A stretch of DNA of 64,000 bases from CAVTWD01 sp963738325 (GTDB lineage Bacteria > Actinomycetota > Acidimicrobiia > Acidimicrobiales > Ilumatobacteraceae), in contig CAVTWD010000015.1 in NCBI GenBank assembly GCA_963738325.1, positions 263,530-327,529 on the forward strand, read 5' to 3'. The position numbers and the translations under genes were made by a program. The notes under the pieces are model-generated. The model saw only the letters and a program-made list of their open reading frames with translations. It searched no databases and was not told the origin of the DNA. This document shows, one piece after another, positions 17,104-26,177 of this stretch. Each line of letters opens with the position of its first letter. Within the stretch, counting starts at the first letter, position 1.

Positions 17104-18318
17104 CTAGGAACCCGGCGTGTAGTCGCCGTAGTCGTTCAGGCCGGTGAGCTGATCCGGTACGGATCTTCCCGCTCCCGATGTCCTTGATGGTCTGCTCGAG
17201 CACCGCCGCCTGGTCGCCCGTGGGGTTGCAGATCTTCACGGTCGGCACGGGGTCGACGCCCATGTGGAAGGTGAGGGCCGTCCCAACACGCAGCTTGGCC
17301 TCCTTGAACGGTGTCAAGGCCGCCGCGAAGTAGTCGCCTGGGCTGAAGATCACCGAGATGGCGAACTTCGGGCTCGTCGACCGCGCAGTTGTCGGTGCCC
17401 GGCGTGAGCACCGGGATGTTGGCCTGGTTGGCCTGCGCGGCCACCGCGAACGTGGCGCCCCCGAGGTAGGGGTAGACGATCCCGATGTTCTGCGACTTCA
17501 TGGCCTGGAACGCTTCGACGCCCTTGGCCGAGTCGTCGAAGTCACCGGTGTAGGTGCTGACCACCTGGGCGTTGGGGACCTGCGCCTTGATGCCGGCCTC
17601 CCAGCCCTTGGCGAACGTCGGTCGTGAAGCTGGCCTGAGGGCCGGTGATGAACCCGGCCTTGGTGGAGTTGGCCTCCTTCATCAGCAAGCCGGCGGCCAC
17701 GCCCGAGGCGTACGAGCTCTGGCTCAGGATGTCGTTGGTCTGCACGAAGTACGGCGTCTGGTTCACGCCCTGGCCGCCGGCCACGTACCACACGGTGTTC
17801 TTGCACACCGGCTCGGCAGCGACGGGGATGGCATCCTTCAATTCGCTCGCCGCGATGGCCACCATGTCGGGGTGCTGCTGGCACATGTTGCGAGCCGCTT
17901 GGGCGGCCTGCGAGTCCGGCACCTTGTCGACGGTGATCACCTGCCAGCCCTGCGCCTTGGCGAAGCTGTCGGCCTCGTCGACGAAGCTCTCGTAGTAGCC
18001 ATGGTCATGGGTGTCGCCGGGGCTGATCACCCCGATGACGACCTTGCCGTCCTGGTTCACGTCGGGTTGGTTGGGGGCCAGGTAGCCGGTCTTGGCGTCA
18101 CCCGGCCAACCCCAGGGGCCCGTGCCCGTGGCCGCAGCCGTCGTGGTGGCCCCCGCCGCCGTGGTGCCCGCCGCGGCCGTGGTCGTCGCCGCGGTGGACG
18201 CGGGTGCCGCCGTGGTGGCCCCGCTGGCTCCGGAACTACTGCTCGATCCGCACGCCGCGATGGCGAACGCACCCGCCAGCAGCGTCACGGTCGCCACCCG
18301 CTTCTTCCGAATGATCAT
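17104..18318 (-). CDS. BMP family substrate-binding lipoprotein (three frame changes)
   Basis: Extracytoplasmic receptor of the importer, about 400 residues. The signal peptide ends in a lipobox (LLAGAFAIAACGSSSSS), so the mature protein starts at Cys 22 and is lipid-anchored. A Thr/Ala-rich linker follows, then KVVIGVISPGDTHDHGYYES and VKTGITGPQ-like binding lobes (NSTKAGFITGPQASF). Frame changes near 17620, 17372 and 17160 separate it from FAKGWEAGIKAQVPNAQVVS, then FAISVIFSPGDYFAAALTPF and the C-terminal end DQLTGLNDYGDYTPGS. PF02608 proteins bind nucleosides, purines or related nitrogen compounds. It starts 87 bases after the Rieske gene and is probably in the same transcript. Confidence 0.8.
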
Positions 18319-18405
18319 GCTCGAACCTCACTTTTTTCCCGGCCGTGTCGACCGATTGTCTCCCCTGTGTTGCGGCACCGCGCCAGTCGCCTCCCCCGGC
18401 GGCGA

Positions 18406-19569
18406 TCAGGTCTCGGGCCAGTGACGCCGGTAGCGCTCGACCAGCCATCGATTGAGTTGCGGCAGCGTCGCCTCCTGCCACGAGTAACGGCCTCGCGGCC
18501 CGAACCGTGACGCCAGCCCTCGCTGCACCATCGTGTCGGCGTAGACGTCCTGCACGTTGAAGTTGTCCACGCCGGCCTGCGCGGCGGCGAAGAGCTTGTC
18601 GAAGAGCGGCACTTCGAGCGCCCTCGGGTGGAAGCAGTACCCGATGTCGATCGTGATGGTGCCGGCGTCCTGCGGCCGGATGATGAAGTACGCCACCTCG
18701 TCGGGCACCACCGCCAGGGCGAGGGTCGGCGGGACCAGGATGAACATCCCCCGCTTGCGCTCCTCGATCGTCAGCTGCGGGAACACCGGCAGGAGGCACT
18801 TCATCGTCGGGTTGAACGATCCGTCGACGTCGGTGAAGTGCTGGATCCGAGACACGTGACCAAGGCCAGGGCGCCAGTCGAAGAAGTCGCTCATCCCGCT
18901 CGGGGCGAAGGTCTGCAACGGCTCGTGCAAGCGGCTGGCGTGGTACGGGTCGTTGAAGTTCTCCATCATGACCTTCCAATTCCAGGGAAGGTCAGGCAGG
19001 GTCTTGCCCGCCAATGTGGTCGCCGTGGGCAGCTCGAAGTCGGCCAGCAGCGGGTCGAGCTCGGCGAGGCCGGGGCCGAGCGCCGCCGCGGCCGGATCCA
19101 TGTTGCAGAACACGAAGCCCTGCCACACCTCGACCCGGAGCGAGGCGAGCGGGTAGTCGGACTTGTCGAAGCCGACCGCCCGCTCCATGGCCGGCGTGCC
19201 CAGCAGGCGACCGTCCAACCCGTAGGACCAGTGGTGGTACGGGCAGGTGAACTTGGAGGCGCGCCCGCAGCCCTCGGCCACGACCATGCCCCGGTGCTGG
19301 CAGACCGCCGACAGCACCCGGATCACCCCGTCCTTGCCCCGTACGACGATGAGCGGCTCGTCGGCGATCGTGATGGTGAAGAAGTCGCCCGGCTCGGCGA
19401 GTTGGTCGGCGCGGCCCACGCACAGCCACTCGTGCCCGAAGATGGCGTCCTTCTCGAACGTGTAGAAGTCGGCCGAGGTGTAGACGAGGGGCGGCAGGAG
19501 GCAGGCCTCGTTCACGTCTTTCACCGATGCGTCGAAGCTCTCGAGCAACGACTTCGACAGGACGGTCAC
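18406..19569 (-). CDS. Rieske aromatic ring-hydroxylating oxygenase, alpha subunit
   Basis: Intact 387-residue oxygenase alpha subunit. Rieske ligands: VCQHRGMVVAEGCGR and CPYHHWSYGLDGRLLG. Catalytic iron region: WNWKVMMENFNDPYHASRLH, giving the D-x2-H-x4-H arrangement. The C-terminal catalytic domain shows the usual sheet (EVAYFIIRPQDAGTITIDIG). It lies between the acyl-ligase remnant and hyuB upstream and the importer genes downstream, so uptake and oxidation are likely co-expressed. No beta subunit, ferredoxin or reductase gene is adjacent. Confidence 0.9.
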   Translation of the reverse strand: MTVLSKSLLESFDASVKDVNEACLLPPLVYTSADFYTFEKDAIFGHEWLCVGRADQLAEPGDFFTITIADEPLIVVRGKDGVIRVLSAVCQHRGMVVAEGCGRASKFTCPYHHWSYGLDGRLLGTPAMERAVGFDKSDYPLASLRVEVWQGFVFCNMDPAAAALGPGLAELDPLLADFELPTATTLAGKTLPDLPWNWKVMMENFNDPYHASRLHEPLQTFAPSGMSDFFDWRPGLGHVSRIQHFTDVDGSFNPTMKCLLPVFPQLTIEERKRGMFILVPPTLALAVVPDEVAYFIIRPQDAGTITIDIGYCFHPRALEVPLFDKLFAAAQAGVDNFNVQDVYADTMVQRGLASRFGPRGRYSWQEATLPQLNRWLVERYRRHWPET

Positions 19570-19584
19570 GGATCGATCACCTCT

Positions 19585-19811
19585 TCAACAGGATTTGCGG
19601 ATCTTGCCGACGGACGTGCGGGGCATCCTCGACCGGCTCGATGCGGACCGGCTTGGGCTTGGAGAGGCTCCTCACACCATCGTGCCAGCTCAGCCCTCGC
19701 CACTGGCTGCGCCCCGGAACGCAGCACGAAGCCGACGGGCACCTCGTCACCGCGCGCGGCAACGGCCGCGTCCCACCGCGCCGCGGACAAGGCCCGGTCC
19801 GTGGCGCTCAC
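19585..19811 (-). pseudogene. C-terminal remnant of an AMP-forming acyl-CoA synthetase/ligase
   Basis: From a GTG overlapping the hyuB stop (GTGA) one frame reads AVAARGDEVPVGFVLRSGAQ then ARAELARW. After a frame change near 19670 it reads LSKPKPVRIEPVEDAP, and after another near 19608 RTSVGKIRKSC and a stop. This matches the end of AMP-binding ligases (ELxxWCxERLSKxKxPxxIExVDxLPRTSxGKIxK), including the lysine of the A10 motif. The catalytic N-terminal domain is missing. Whether this 75-residue piece is a decayed gene or a real small protein is open. Confidence 0.6.
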
Positions 19812-21373
19812 TCGGCCGCGGCCTCCTCGGCGCGGCCGTAGCCGCCACCGCCGGGCAGCTCGAGGCGCACCACGTCGCCCGACTCGAGGTCGATGCGCTT
19901 CTGGGTGCGCACCGGCTCGCCGTTCACGGTGAAGGTGCCGGTGGCGCCCGCCTCGCCGCCGAAGAGACCGGCGGGGGCGTGGCTGAGGCGGCTCGTCACC
20001 GCGTTGAGCGTCCAGTCGCGGCCGTTGTCGACGCTGAACTCGATGACCTGGCCGAGGCCGCCCTCCTGGGCGCCCCCGCCGGCCGAGCCCTGCCGCAGCT
20101 CCTTGCGGTGGAACAGCAACGGGGCCGACGACTCCACTACCTCGACGGGCACGGCCGCCACTCCCGTGGGGTAGGCGGTGGCCGAGAGCCCTTGCTTGTG
20201 GGCGCGGGCGCCGACCCCACCGGCGTAGTTGAACATCGACGTGATGAACGGCCGCCCGTCGGCGCGCGTCCCGCTCACCTGGCACGTCCACACCGCGCCG
20301 GCGCCCTCGGCGATGACCGACTCGGGCAGGAACTGGGCCAGGGCCTGCAGCAAGGGCATCGGGAGGAACATCCCCACCACGTGGCGGGCCGTGCAGGGCG
20401 CCGGTGACACCGCGTGCACGATGCTGCCCTCGGGGGCCTCCACGCGGATCGGCGCGAGGCTGCCGTAGTTGTTCGGCACCTCCGGGTTCAACACACTGCG
20501 GATGGTGAAGGTGGTGTAGGCGTGCGTGTAGTTCTTCACCACGTTGATGCCCGCGGGGCTGGCGCCCGAGGAGCCGGCGTAGTCGACGAGGATCTCGCCC
20601 GCCACGGGATCGATGGTGACGGCCACCGCGATGGTGATCTCGCTGCCGTCGGCGAGGTCGAGCACCGAGCTGGAGCGGTAGGTGCCGCCGGGCAGCGCCC
20701 GGATGGCCTGGCGAGTCGCTTCCTCCGAGCGGCGGATCACCTCGTCCGCCAGGTCCTCGATGTCGTCGCGCCCGTGGGTGTCGAGGAGCTGGTTGAGGCG
20801 GGCCGCGCCGATCTCGCCCGAGGCCATCTGGGCGTGCAGGTCACCCGTCATGTGCTCGGGCTCGCGCACGTTGGCGAGGATGAAGCGCCACACGTCCGAG
20901 TTGCGCTCGCCCTTCACCATCAGCTTCGAGATCGGGATCCACAAGCCCTCTTCGAAGACGTCACGCGCGCCGGCGCCGATGCCGTAGCCACCGACGTCGG
21001 TGTGGTGGATGGTCGAGCCGAACAGCCCGACGACGCGCCCGTTGCGCCAGGCGGGCACGAGCACGGTGACGTCGAGCAGCTGGCCGGCGGTCTTGTAGGG
21101 GTCGTTGGTGATCAGGACGTCGCCCGGGGCCAACGAGTCGACCGGGTGCTCGGCCAGGACGGCACCCGCGGCCACCGCTAGCGAATTGATGTGCCCAGGG
21201 GTACCGGTCACCGCTTGCGCGACCATGCGCCCGCGCCGGTCGAAGAGGGCGTTGGCGAGGTCACCCGCTTCCCGCACGATGGGGCTGAAGGCGGCACGCT
21301 GGAGCGCCTTGGCCTGCTCGTTGACCGTCGAGATGAGGCTGCCCCACAGCACTTCGAGCTCGATGGGGTCCAT
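19808..21373 (-). CDS. hyuB: Hydantoinase B / oxoprolinase family subunit
   Basis: Intact 521-residue protein. MDPIELEVLWGSLISTVNEQ is the standard HyuB entry, followed by DVLITNDPYKTAGQLLDVTV, FGSTIHHTDVGGYGIGAGA and IRRSEEATRQAIRALPGGTY. With HyuA it forms ATP-dependent N-methylhydantoinase, 5-oxoprolinase or acetone/acetophenone-carboxylase-like enzymes that open or carboxylate using acyl-phosphate chemistry. The ATG overlaps the hyuA stop by one base (TGATG), showing tight coupling. Substrate type cannot be told from sequence alone. Confidence 0.9.
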   Translation of the reverse strand: MDPIELEVLWGSLISTVNEQAKALQRAAFSPIVREAGDLANALFDRRGRMVAQAVTGTPGHINSLAVAAGAVLAEHPVDSLAPGDVLITNDPYKTAGQLLDVTVLVPAWRNGRVVGLFGSTIHHTDVGGYGIGAGARDVFEEGLWIPISKLMVKGERNSDVWRFILANVREPEHMTGDLHAQMASGEIGAARLNQLLDTHGRDDIEDLADEVIRRSEEATRQAIRALPGGTYRSSSVLDLADGSEITIAVAVTIDPVAGEILVDYAGSSGASPAGINVVKNYTHAYTTFTIRSVLNPEVPNNYGSLAPIRVEAPEGSIVHAVSPAPCTARHVVGMFLPMPLLQALAQFLPESVIAEGAGAVWTCQVSGTRADGRPFITSMFNYAGGVGARAHKQGLSATAYPTGVAAVPVEVVESSAPLLFHRKELRQGSAGGGAQEGGLGQVIEFSVDNGRDWTLNAVTSRLSHAPAGLFGGEAGATGTFTVNGEPVRTQKRIDLESGDVVRLELPGGGGYGRAEEAAAE

Positions 21374-23460
21374 CACGCCACTCCCTTCCGTCGCGCGAGG
21401 ACCGAGCCGTCGTCGGTCACCTCGGCCAGCCATCCCGGGCGGAGCACCGCCGTCGTCTCCCGCTCCTCGAGCAGCGCCGGTCCTTCTACCACGGCCCCCG
21501 TCGGCAGAGCAGGGCGGTCGTAGACGGGGGTGTCGAGCGGCGGCGCGGCCGCGGTTGAAGCGCACCGGCCTGACTCCTTTCACCGCCACCGTCGCCGCTG
21601 GTGGAGGCCGGCCGCGAGGGTGACCGCCGGCGCCGGAGCATAGGCCGAGACGCGCCAGGTGACGACCTCCACGGGCACGCCCGGGATGGTCATGCCGTAC
21701 ACCGCCTCGTACCGCTCGGCGAAGCGCGTCGCGACGTCCTCATCGGACACCGGCCATCCCGACCCTTCGCCGAGGGCGATGGTGATCTCGTTGCCCTGAC
21801 CGTGGTAGCGGGCGTCGATGGCGTAGCGGAACGTCACCGCGTCGGCGGCCACGCCGGCTTTCGAGAGCACGGCTCCACCCTCGGCCCGCAGCTCTTCGAG
21901 CACGGCCTCCCGCTCCTCGGCCGAGATGTTGATCGAGCCGGCGCACCAGGCTGCGGGCGAGATCGATGCGCACCGGCGTGACCAGCGCGCCGAAGGCCGA
22001 AAGCACGCTCGCGTTGGCCGGGAACACCACGCTGGGGGAATCGAGCAACTCGGCCACCGCGCAGGCGTGGACCGGCCCCGCGCCGCCGAAGGCGATGAGC
22101 GGAGTGCCTCGGAGGTCGGCGCCCCGCTCGATGGCATGCATCCGGGCCGCCGCGGCCATGTTCTGGTTGACGAGCTCGTGGATGCCGCCGGCGGTGTCGG
22201 GGGGCGAGCGTCCAGGGCTTCGGCCACCTTGGCCGCGGCCCGCAGGGCGGCGTCGGCATCGAGGGGCAACTCGCCGCCGAGGAAGAACTGCGGGGTCGAG
22301 CTGGCCGAGCAGCACGTCGGCGTCGGTGACGGTCGGCTGGGTTCCGCCGCGGCCGTAGCAGGCGGGCCCGGGCTCGGCCCCCGCGGAGTCGGGGCCCACC
22401 TTGAGCAGGCCGAGGTCGTCGACGCGGGCGATGCTGCCACCGCCGGCCCCGATCTCGACCAGGTCGATGGACGGGATCGTCACGCGGGAAGCCCGAGCCC
22501 TTCTTGAAGCGGTAGATGCGAGCCACCTCGAAGTCGCTCGTCAGCTCGGGCTCGAAGTCCTCGATGAGGCAGGACTTCGCGGTCGTGCCGCCCATGTCGA
22601 AGCAGAGGAGCCGCTGGAGGCCCAGGCGGCTTCGCGTACCAGGTGCCGGCGAGCGCCCCCGCGGCCGGGCCCGATTCGACCATGCGGATCGGGTTGCGGG
22701 CGGCGACGTCGGCCGACACCACGCCTCCGTTCGAGAGCATGATCAGCAGGCCGCCGCCGAAGCCTCGGGCGGCCAGCCACGACGGAATTCGTCGAGGTAC
22801 GGGCCGATGACCGGCATGGTGGCGGCGTTGCAGGCGGCGGTGACCATGCGCGGGTACTCACGGATCTGCGGGGCAACCTCGCTCGACGTGCAGACCGGCA
22901 CATCGAGCACGCCGCCGAGCACCTCGGCGACCGCCCGTTCGCTGGCCGGATTGGCATAGGCGTGCAGGAAGCTGACGGCCACTGCCTCGACACCTTCGCG
23001 TCGCATCGCCTCCGCCACCGCTGGCCGCCTCGGCCGGATCGGGCGCCCGCAACACCGTGCCTTCGGCCGTCGTGCGCTCGTCCACCTCGAAGGTGAGCGA
23101 GCGGGGGATCGGCGGCGGCGGGAACTCGATCTGGAGGTCGTACATGTCGTAGCGGTGCTCGTTGCGGATGAGCAGCGTGTCCGCGAACCCGCGGTTGGTG
23201 ACGAGGGCGGCCCGAGCCGTCTTCCCCTCGATGAGCGCGTTCGTGACCAGGGTCGTGGCGTGGACGACGGGCGCGCGGACGTCCTGCGGGGCGATCCCCG
23301 CCCGGGCCAGGGCTCCCGTGACGCCCTGGCGCACCCCATCCAGGGGATGGGCGGGCGTGCTCAGCGTCTTGTCGACGACCAGTCGGCCGGTGTCGCCGTC
23401 GAGCAGCACGGCATCGGTGAAGGTTCCGCCGATGTCGACTGCCAGGCGCCAGTCACCCAC
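21373..23460 (-). CDS. hyuA: Hydantoinase A / oxoprolinase family subunit (about nine frame changes)
   Basis: ATP-binding subunit of 696 codons in total. From a GTG at 23460 it reads DWRLAVDIGGTFTDAVLLDG, the actin-like ATPase phosphate-1 loop, then HATTLVTNALIEGKTAR. Frame changes near 23030, 22775, 22630, 22490, 22300, 22205, 21950, 21600 and 21550 divide it, but consecutive pieces stay collinear with the family: AEAMRREGVEAVAVSFLHAY, NPIRMVESGPAAGALAGT, FDMGGTTAKSCLIEDFEPEL, GAGGGSIARVDDLGLLKVGP, LIAFGGAGPVHACAVAELL, and TTAVLRPGWLAEVTDDGS at the end. Total length is a multiple of three. I read it as one gene damaged by assembly indels. Overlaps the cupin gene by eight bases. Confidence 0.75.
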
Positions 23461-23812
23461 CCCGGTACTCCTCCCGTACCGGGCTGAAGATGTCGACGAT
23501 CCACACCTCGCCGTGCTCCTTGTCCCCCATGAAGCGGCTGTCGCCGTGGGGCAGGTTCTTCGGCGCGTAGTAGATGTCGCCGGGGCCGAGCAGGTCGCGG
23601 TGCTCCGATCCGATGCGGAAGTCGAGCTGCCCGGCCACGATCAGCCCGAACTGCTCGTTGTCCGGATGCCCGTCGTAGGGCGTGGGGCCGTACCCGTCGG
23701 CGATGCGCCAGAAGCAGAGGCTGACGTTGTCCCCGTTGAACACCCGCCGGCGCATCCCGGGGCGCACCTCGCGGAAGCCGTCGTCGTCGAAGGGCCAGAT
23801 GTGGGGGTTCAT
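23453..23812 (-). CDS. Cupin domain protein
   Basis: A 119-residue single-domain beta-barrel protein. Cupin motif 1 is represented by GHPDNEQFGLIVAGQLDFRIG, with H and E as likely metal ligands. Motif 2 is GPGDIYYAPKNLPHGDSRFM, with the histidine in NLPHGD. The role could be enzymatic (isomerase, dioxygenase) or sensory. It is the first gene of the long operon running through hyuA, hyuB, the Rieske gene and the importer. The promoter region upstream contains a palindrome that I assign to the divergent GntR regulator. Confidence 0.75.
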   Translation of the reverse strand: MNPHIWPFDDDGFREVRPGMRRRVFNGDNVSLCFWRIADGYGPTPYDGHPDNEQFGLIVAGQLDFRIGSEHRDLLGPGDIYYAPKNLPHGDSRFMGDKEHGEVWIVDIFSPVREEYRGG

Positions 23813-23957
23813 GGTCACGTGATCGCGCCTCCAGCCGGGTCGCTCGCCGTGCCGGCAGGCCGGCGGGCCGAGGCATTCGGACCAAGAGGTTGGCGTGCGA
23901 GCCGCCCCCCTCATCCCTGTGCTCGCGCCACCGATCACTGACACTCGGACGAGCCTG

Positions 23958-23968
23958 TTGTCAGACAA
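23958..23968. promoter_or_regulatory. Candidate GntR operator upstream of the cupin-hyuAB operon
   Basis: TTGTCAGACAA, a perfect 11-bp palindrome with the same GTCAGAC core as the site at 4987. It lies 146 bases before the cupin start in the gap between that operon and the gntR gene. A second overlapping palindrome, GACAATCTGTC, follows directly. Confidence 0.55.
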
Positions 23969-24002
23969 TCTGTCCGGCGAGGCTAGAGCAGCGCGCGGCG
24001 GT

Positions 24003-24112
24003 GGTCAAGGGAGGCGGTGCTCTGCGGCCGGCGGTCAAGGGAGGCGGTGCTGCCGGGCGGCGGCGGTCAAGGGAGGCGGTGCTCTGCGGCCGGCGGTCAA
24101 GGGAGGCGGTGC
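24003..24112. repeat. Four direct repeats of an 18-bp unit in the divergent promoter
   Basis: GGTCAAGGGAGGCGGTGC occurs at 24003, 24033, 24065 and 24095, separated by GC-rich spacers so that the spacing is 30, 32 and 30 bases, close to three helical turns. It lies between the two candidate GntR operators. It may be a regulator-binding array or a slipped-strand minisatellite. Confidence 0.75.
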
Positions 24113-24151
24113 CTCCAGCCGCCGTCGCGCTCCCGCCGGATGCACCGGCTT

Positions 24152-24162
24152 CGGTCTGACCA
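24152..24162. promoter_or_regulatory. Candidate GntR operator upstream of its own gene
   Basis: CGGTCTGACCA, one mismatch from the TGGTCNGACCA palindrome, 114 bases before the gntR start. Autoregulation is common in this family and would explain a site here. Confidence 0.5.
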
Positions 24163-24275
24163 ACAGATAGTCTGCGAGGCCATCAGTCACACCGAGACGC
24201 CATCGACCGCGAGCCCTTCCGCCCGGCCGTCCTCCGGCTCCCTCCCGTCGCGCCCGTCGGGGAGCTAGCAGCCCG

Positions 24276-24980
24276 TTGGCGCCCCAGTTCGAGGCCATCA
24301 CGCGCCGCACCGTGGCGGAGGGCGTGCGCGGAGCGTTGCTCGACAACATCCGCAGCGGGGCGCTGCCGGCCGGCACGCAGCTGCCCTCCGAGCGGCTGCT
24401 GTGCGAGCAGTTCGCCGTCGCCCGCACCTCGGTGCGTGAGGCGGTGCAAGGACTCGTCTCCCTCGGCATCGTGGAGCGGCGAGGCAACCGGCTCTACGTC
24501 ACCGAGCACCTGCCCGGCGTCACCTTCGACGACAACCGCAAGCGCAGCGTCACCGACGTCTTCGAGGTCCGCCGGCTCGTCGAGGTGCCCATCGCCGAGC
24601 TCACGGCGCGACGCGCCGATGCCGACATGCGGGCCTACATCGGCGAGCTCGGCCGGTCCTTCCGGGTCGACATGCCCCTCGACGAGTTCCGCCATCGAGA
24701 CCGCGCCTTCCACGAGGCGATCGCACAGGCCTGCGGCAATCCGGCCCTGGCCGAGCTCTACGGCAAGGTGCTGGAGACCCTCTTCCGCTCGACGGACTTC
24801 GACTCGCTGTTGACGGCCAGCCAGAACGCGAGCGTCGTGCGGCGCGTGATCCGGGAGGCCGTGCAGGCTCACCAGGAGATCGCCGAGGGCATCGAGAAGC
24901 AGAACCTCACCGCCGTCCGTCGCGCCGCGGAAGCGCACCTGAACCAGGTCGAGGCGCTGATGGTCGCCCAGATGACCTGA
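24276..24980 (+). CDS. GntR family transcriptional regulator, FadR subfamily (FCD domain)
   Basis: A 234-residue DNA-binding regulator. The winged helix-turn-helix is LDNIRSGALPAGTQLPSERL followed by QFAVARTSVREAVQGLVSLG, the GntR signature. The C-terminal FCD ligand domain has FEVRRLVEVPIAELTARRAD, then FHEAIAQACGNPALAELY and VRRVIREAVQAHQEIAEGIE, with D and H residues placed to bind a metal and a carboxylate ligand. The start is a TTG at 24276; no better in-frame start precedes the HTH. It is divergent from the cupin-hyuAB-Rieske-importer operon, so it is the likely repressor of that operon and, through shared palindromes, of two other promoters in the window. Confidence 0.9.
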   Translation: MAPQFEAITRRTVAEGVRGALLDNIRSGALPAGTQLPSERLLCEQFAVARTSVREAVQGLVSLGIVERRGNRLYVTEHLPGVTFDDNRKRSVTDVFEVRRLVEVPIAELTARRADADMRAYIGELGRSFRVDMPLDEFRHRDRAFHEAIAQACGNPALAELYGKVLETLFRSTDFDSLLTASQNASVVRRVIREAVQAHQEIAEGIEKQNLTAVRRAAEAHLNQVEALMVAQMT

Positions 24981-24994
24981 TCGAACGGCCGGGG

Positions 24995-26167
24995 CTAGCC
25001 GGCCGCCGCGGAGAACTCGTCGGGCGCCAGCGGCGTGGCCATGTCCTCGCGGATCAGCCGCATGATGTGGGCCGCCCGCCCCTCCCACGCCGTCGGGGGG
25101 CCGACCCGGAGAAACGGCGAGCGCAGGTTCTCCATCAGCACCGCCACCATGTCGGTGTCCTCCTGGTTGGTGAGCTCCAGGTTGGTGAGATGGCGCTCTT
25201 GTTCCTCCCGGTCGTCGGAGAGGCCGTAGATCCGGGAGAACAGCCGAGTGCGCGTGGGCGACAGCGGGTCGGCCCGCACCAGGATCAGCACGGTCGGGTA
25301 GGGCAGCGGCGTGAGGTTGGGATAGATGAAGTCGGCGTAGTGGCCGGTGCGCTCCTCCTCGGTCAGGTCTGTCCGCCCCCCAGAGGGATCGTCGTGTTCG
25401 CGGTGAGGCTTGTAACCGCTCGCGGTGCGGCCCGCGAACCGAACGATGGTGTCGAGGGATCGACGCTCGGCGTTCAACCGGCGGTGGACGAAACGCACGT
25501 GGTAGTCGTCGTTGGAGTTCTCGCAGAACACCTTCCAGTTGATGGGGTAGGTGGCGTCGAGGCCCCGGTGGAACCGGTGGAAGGTGTCGATCCGGTAGCG
25601 GTCGTAGCGCTCGACGATCGGGGCCATCCACTCGCGAAACGGTGGAGTCCGCCGCGACAGGCAGCCGAAGACGAGCTTCCCCCAAGCCACCTCGAGGCGG
25701 ATCGGCACCAGCCCGTAGTCGTCCATGCGGAAGTCGGGGCCGTACATGCGCTGGGCGTCGGGCACGCCCACCAGGGCGCCGTCGGTGGCGTAGGTCCAGT
25801 TGTGATAGGGGCAGGTGACGGTACGCCCGCAGTGCCCGACGGGCTCGGTGGTCAGGGCCGAGGCGCGGTGGCGGCAGTTGTTGAGGAAACCTTTGACGGA
25901 ACCGTCGGCTTGACGAAGAGCGATCACGCCTTGGTAACCGATGCGGCCGGTGAGGAAGTCGCCCGGCTCGCGGAGGTCTTCGGTGTCGCCGAGCCACACC
26001 CACGAGCGAGCGAAGACCCGGATCATCTCGAGGTCGAAGCGGCTCTGGTCGAACACCTCCCATGGCTGGAGCATGGGCGTGTTCGCAGTCTCGGGGACCA
26101 GACCGTCGGTCTCGGGATTCGGACCTTCGGGCTCGGCCAGGTCGACGGGTGGAACCACGTGGGTCAT
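24995..26167 (-). CDS. Rieske oxygenase, alpha subunit
   Basis: Intact 390-residue oxygenase. Rieske ligands: NCRHRASALTTEPVG and CPYHNWTYATDGALVG. Iron site: NWKVFCENSNDDYHVRFVHR, with D-x-x-H-x4-H spacing. The leader before the Rieske domain is polar (residues 1-40). It ends 14 bases from the convergent gntR gene and follows the VOC gene at 26178 by 10 bases, so the two are cotranscribed. Substrate unknown. It is as distant from the other three Rieske proteins of the window as they are from each other, judged by motif surroundings. Confidence 0.9.
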   Translation of the reverse strand: MTHVVPPVDLAEPEGPNPETDGLVPETANTPMLQPWEVFDQSRFDLEMIRVFARSWVWLGDTEDLREPGDFLTGRIGYQGVIALRQADGSVKGFLNNCRHRASALTTEPVGHCGRTVTCPYHNWTYATDGALVGVPDAQRMYGPDFRMDDYGLVPIRLEVAWGKLVFGCLSRRTPPFREWMAPIVERYDRYRIDTFHRFHRGLDATYPINWKVFCENSNDDYHVRFVHRRLNAERRSLDTIVRFAGRTASGYKPHREHDDPSGGRTDLTEEERTGHYADFIYPNLTPLPYPTVLILVRADPLSPTRTRLFSRIYGLSDDREEQERHLTNLELTNQEDTDMVAVLMENLRSPFLRVGPPTAWEGRAAHIMRLIREDMATPLAPDEFSAAAG

Positions 26168-26177
26168 CGTCGCGTCC

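Noticed and set aside
24003..24112. Short repeats with roughly 12-14 base spacers as a mini CRISPR
   Set aside because: Spacers are too short and near-identical GC-rich sequence; no cas genes are present.
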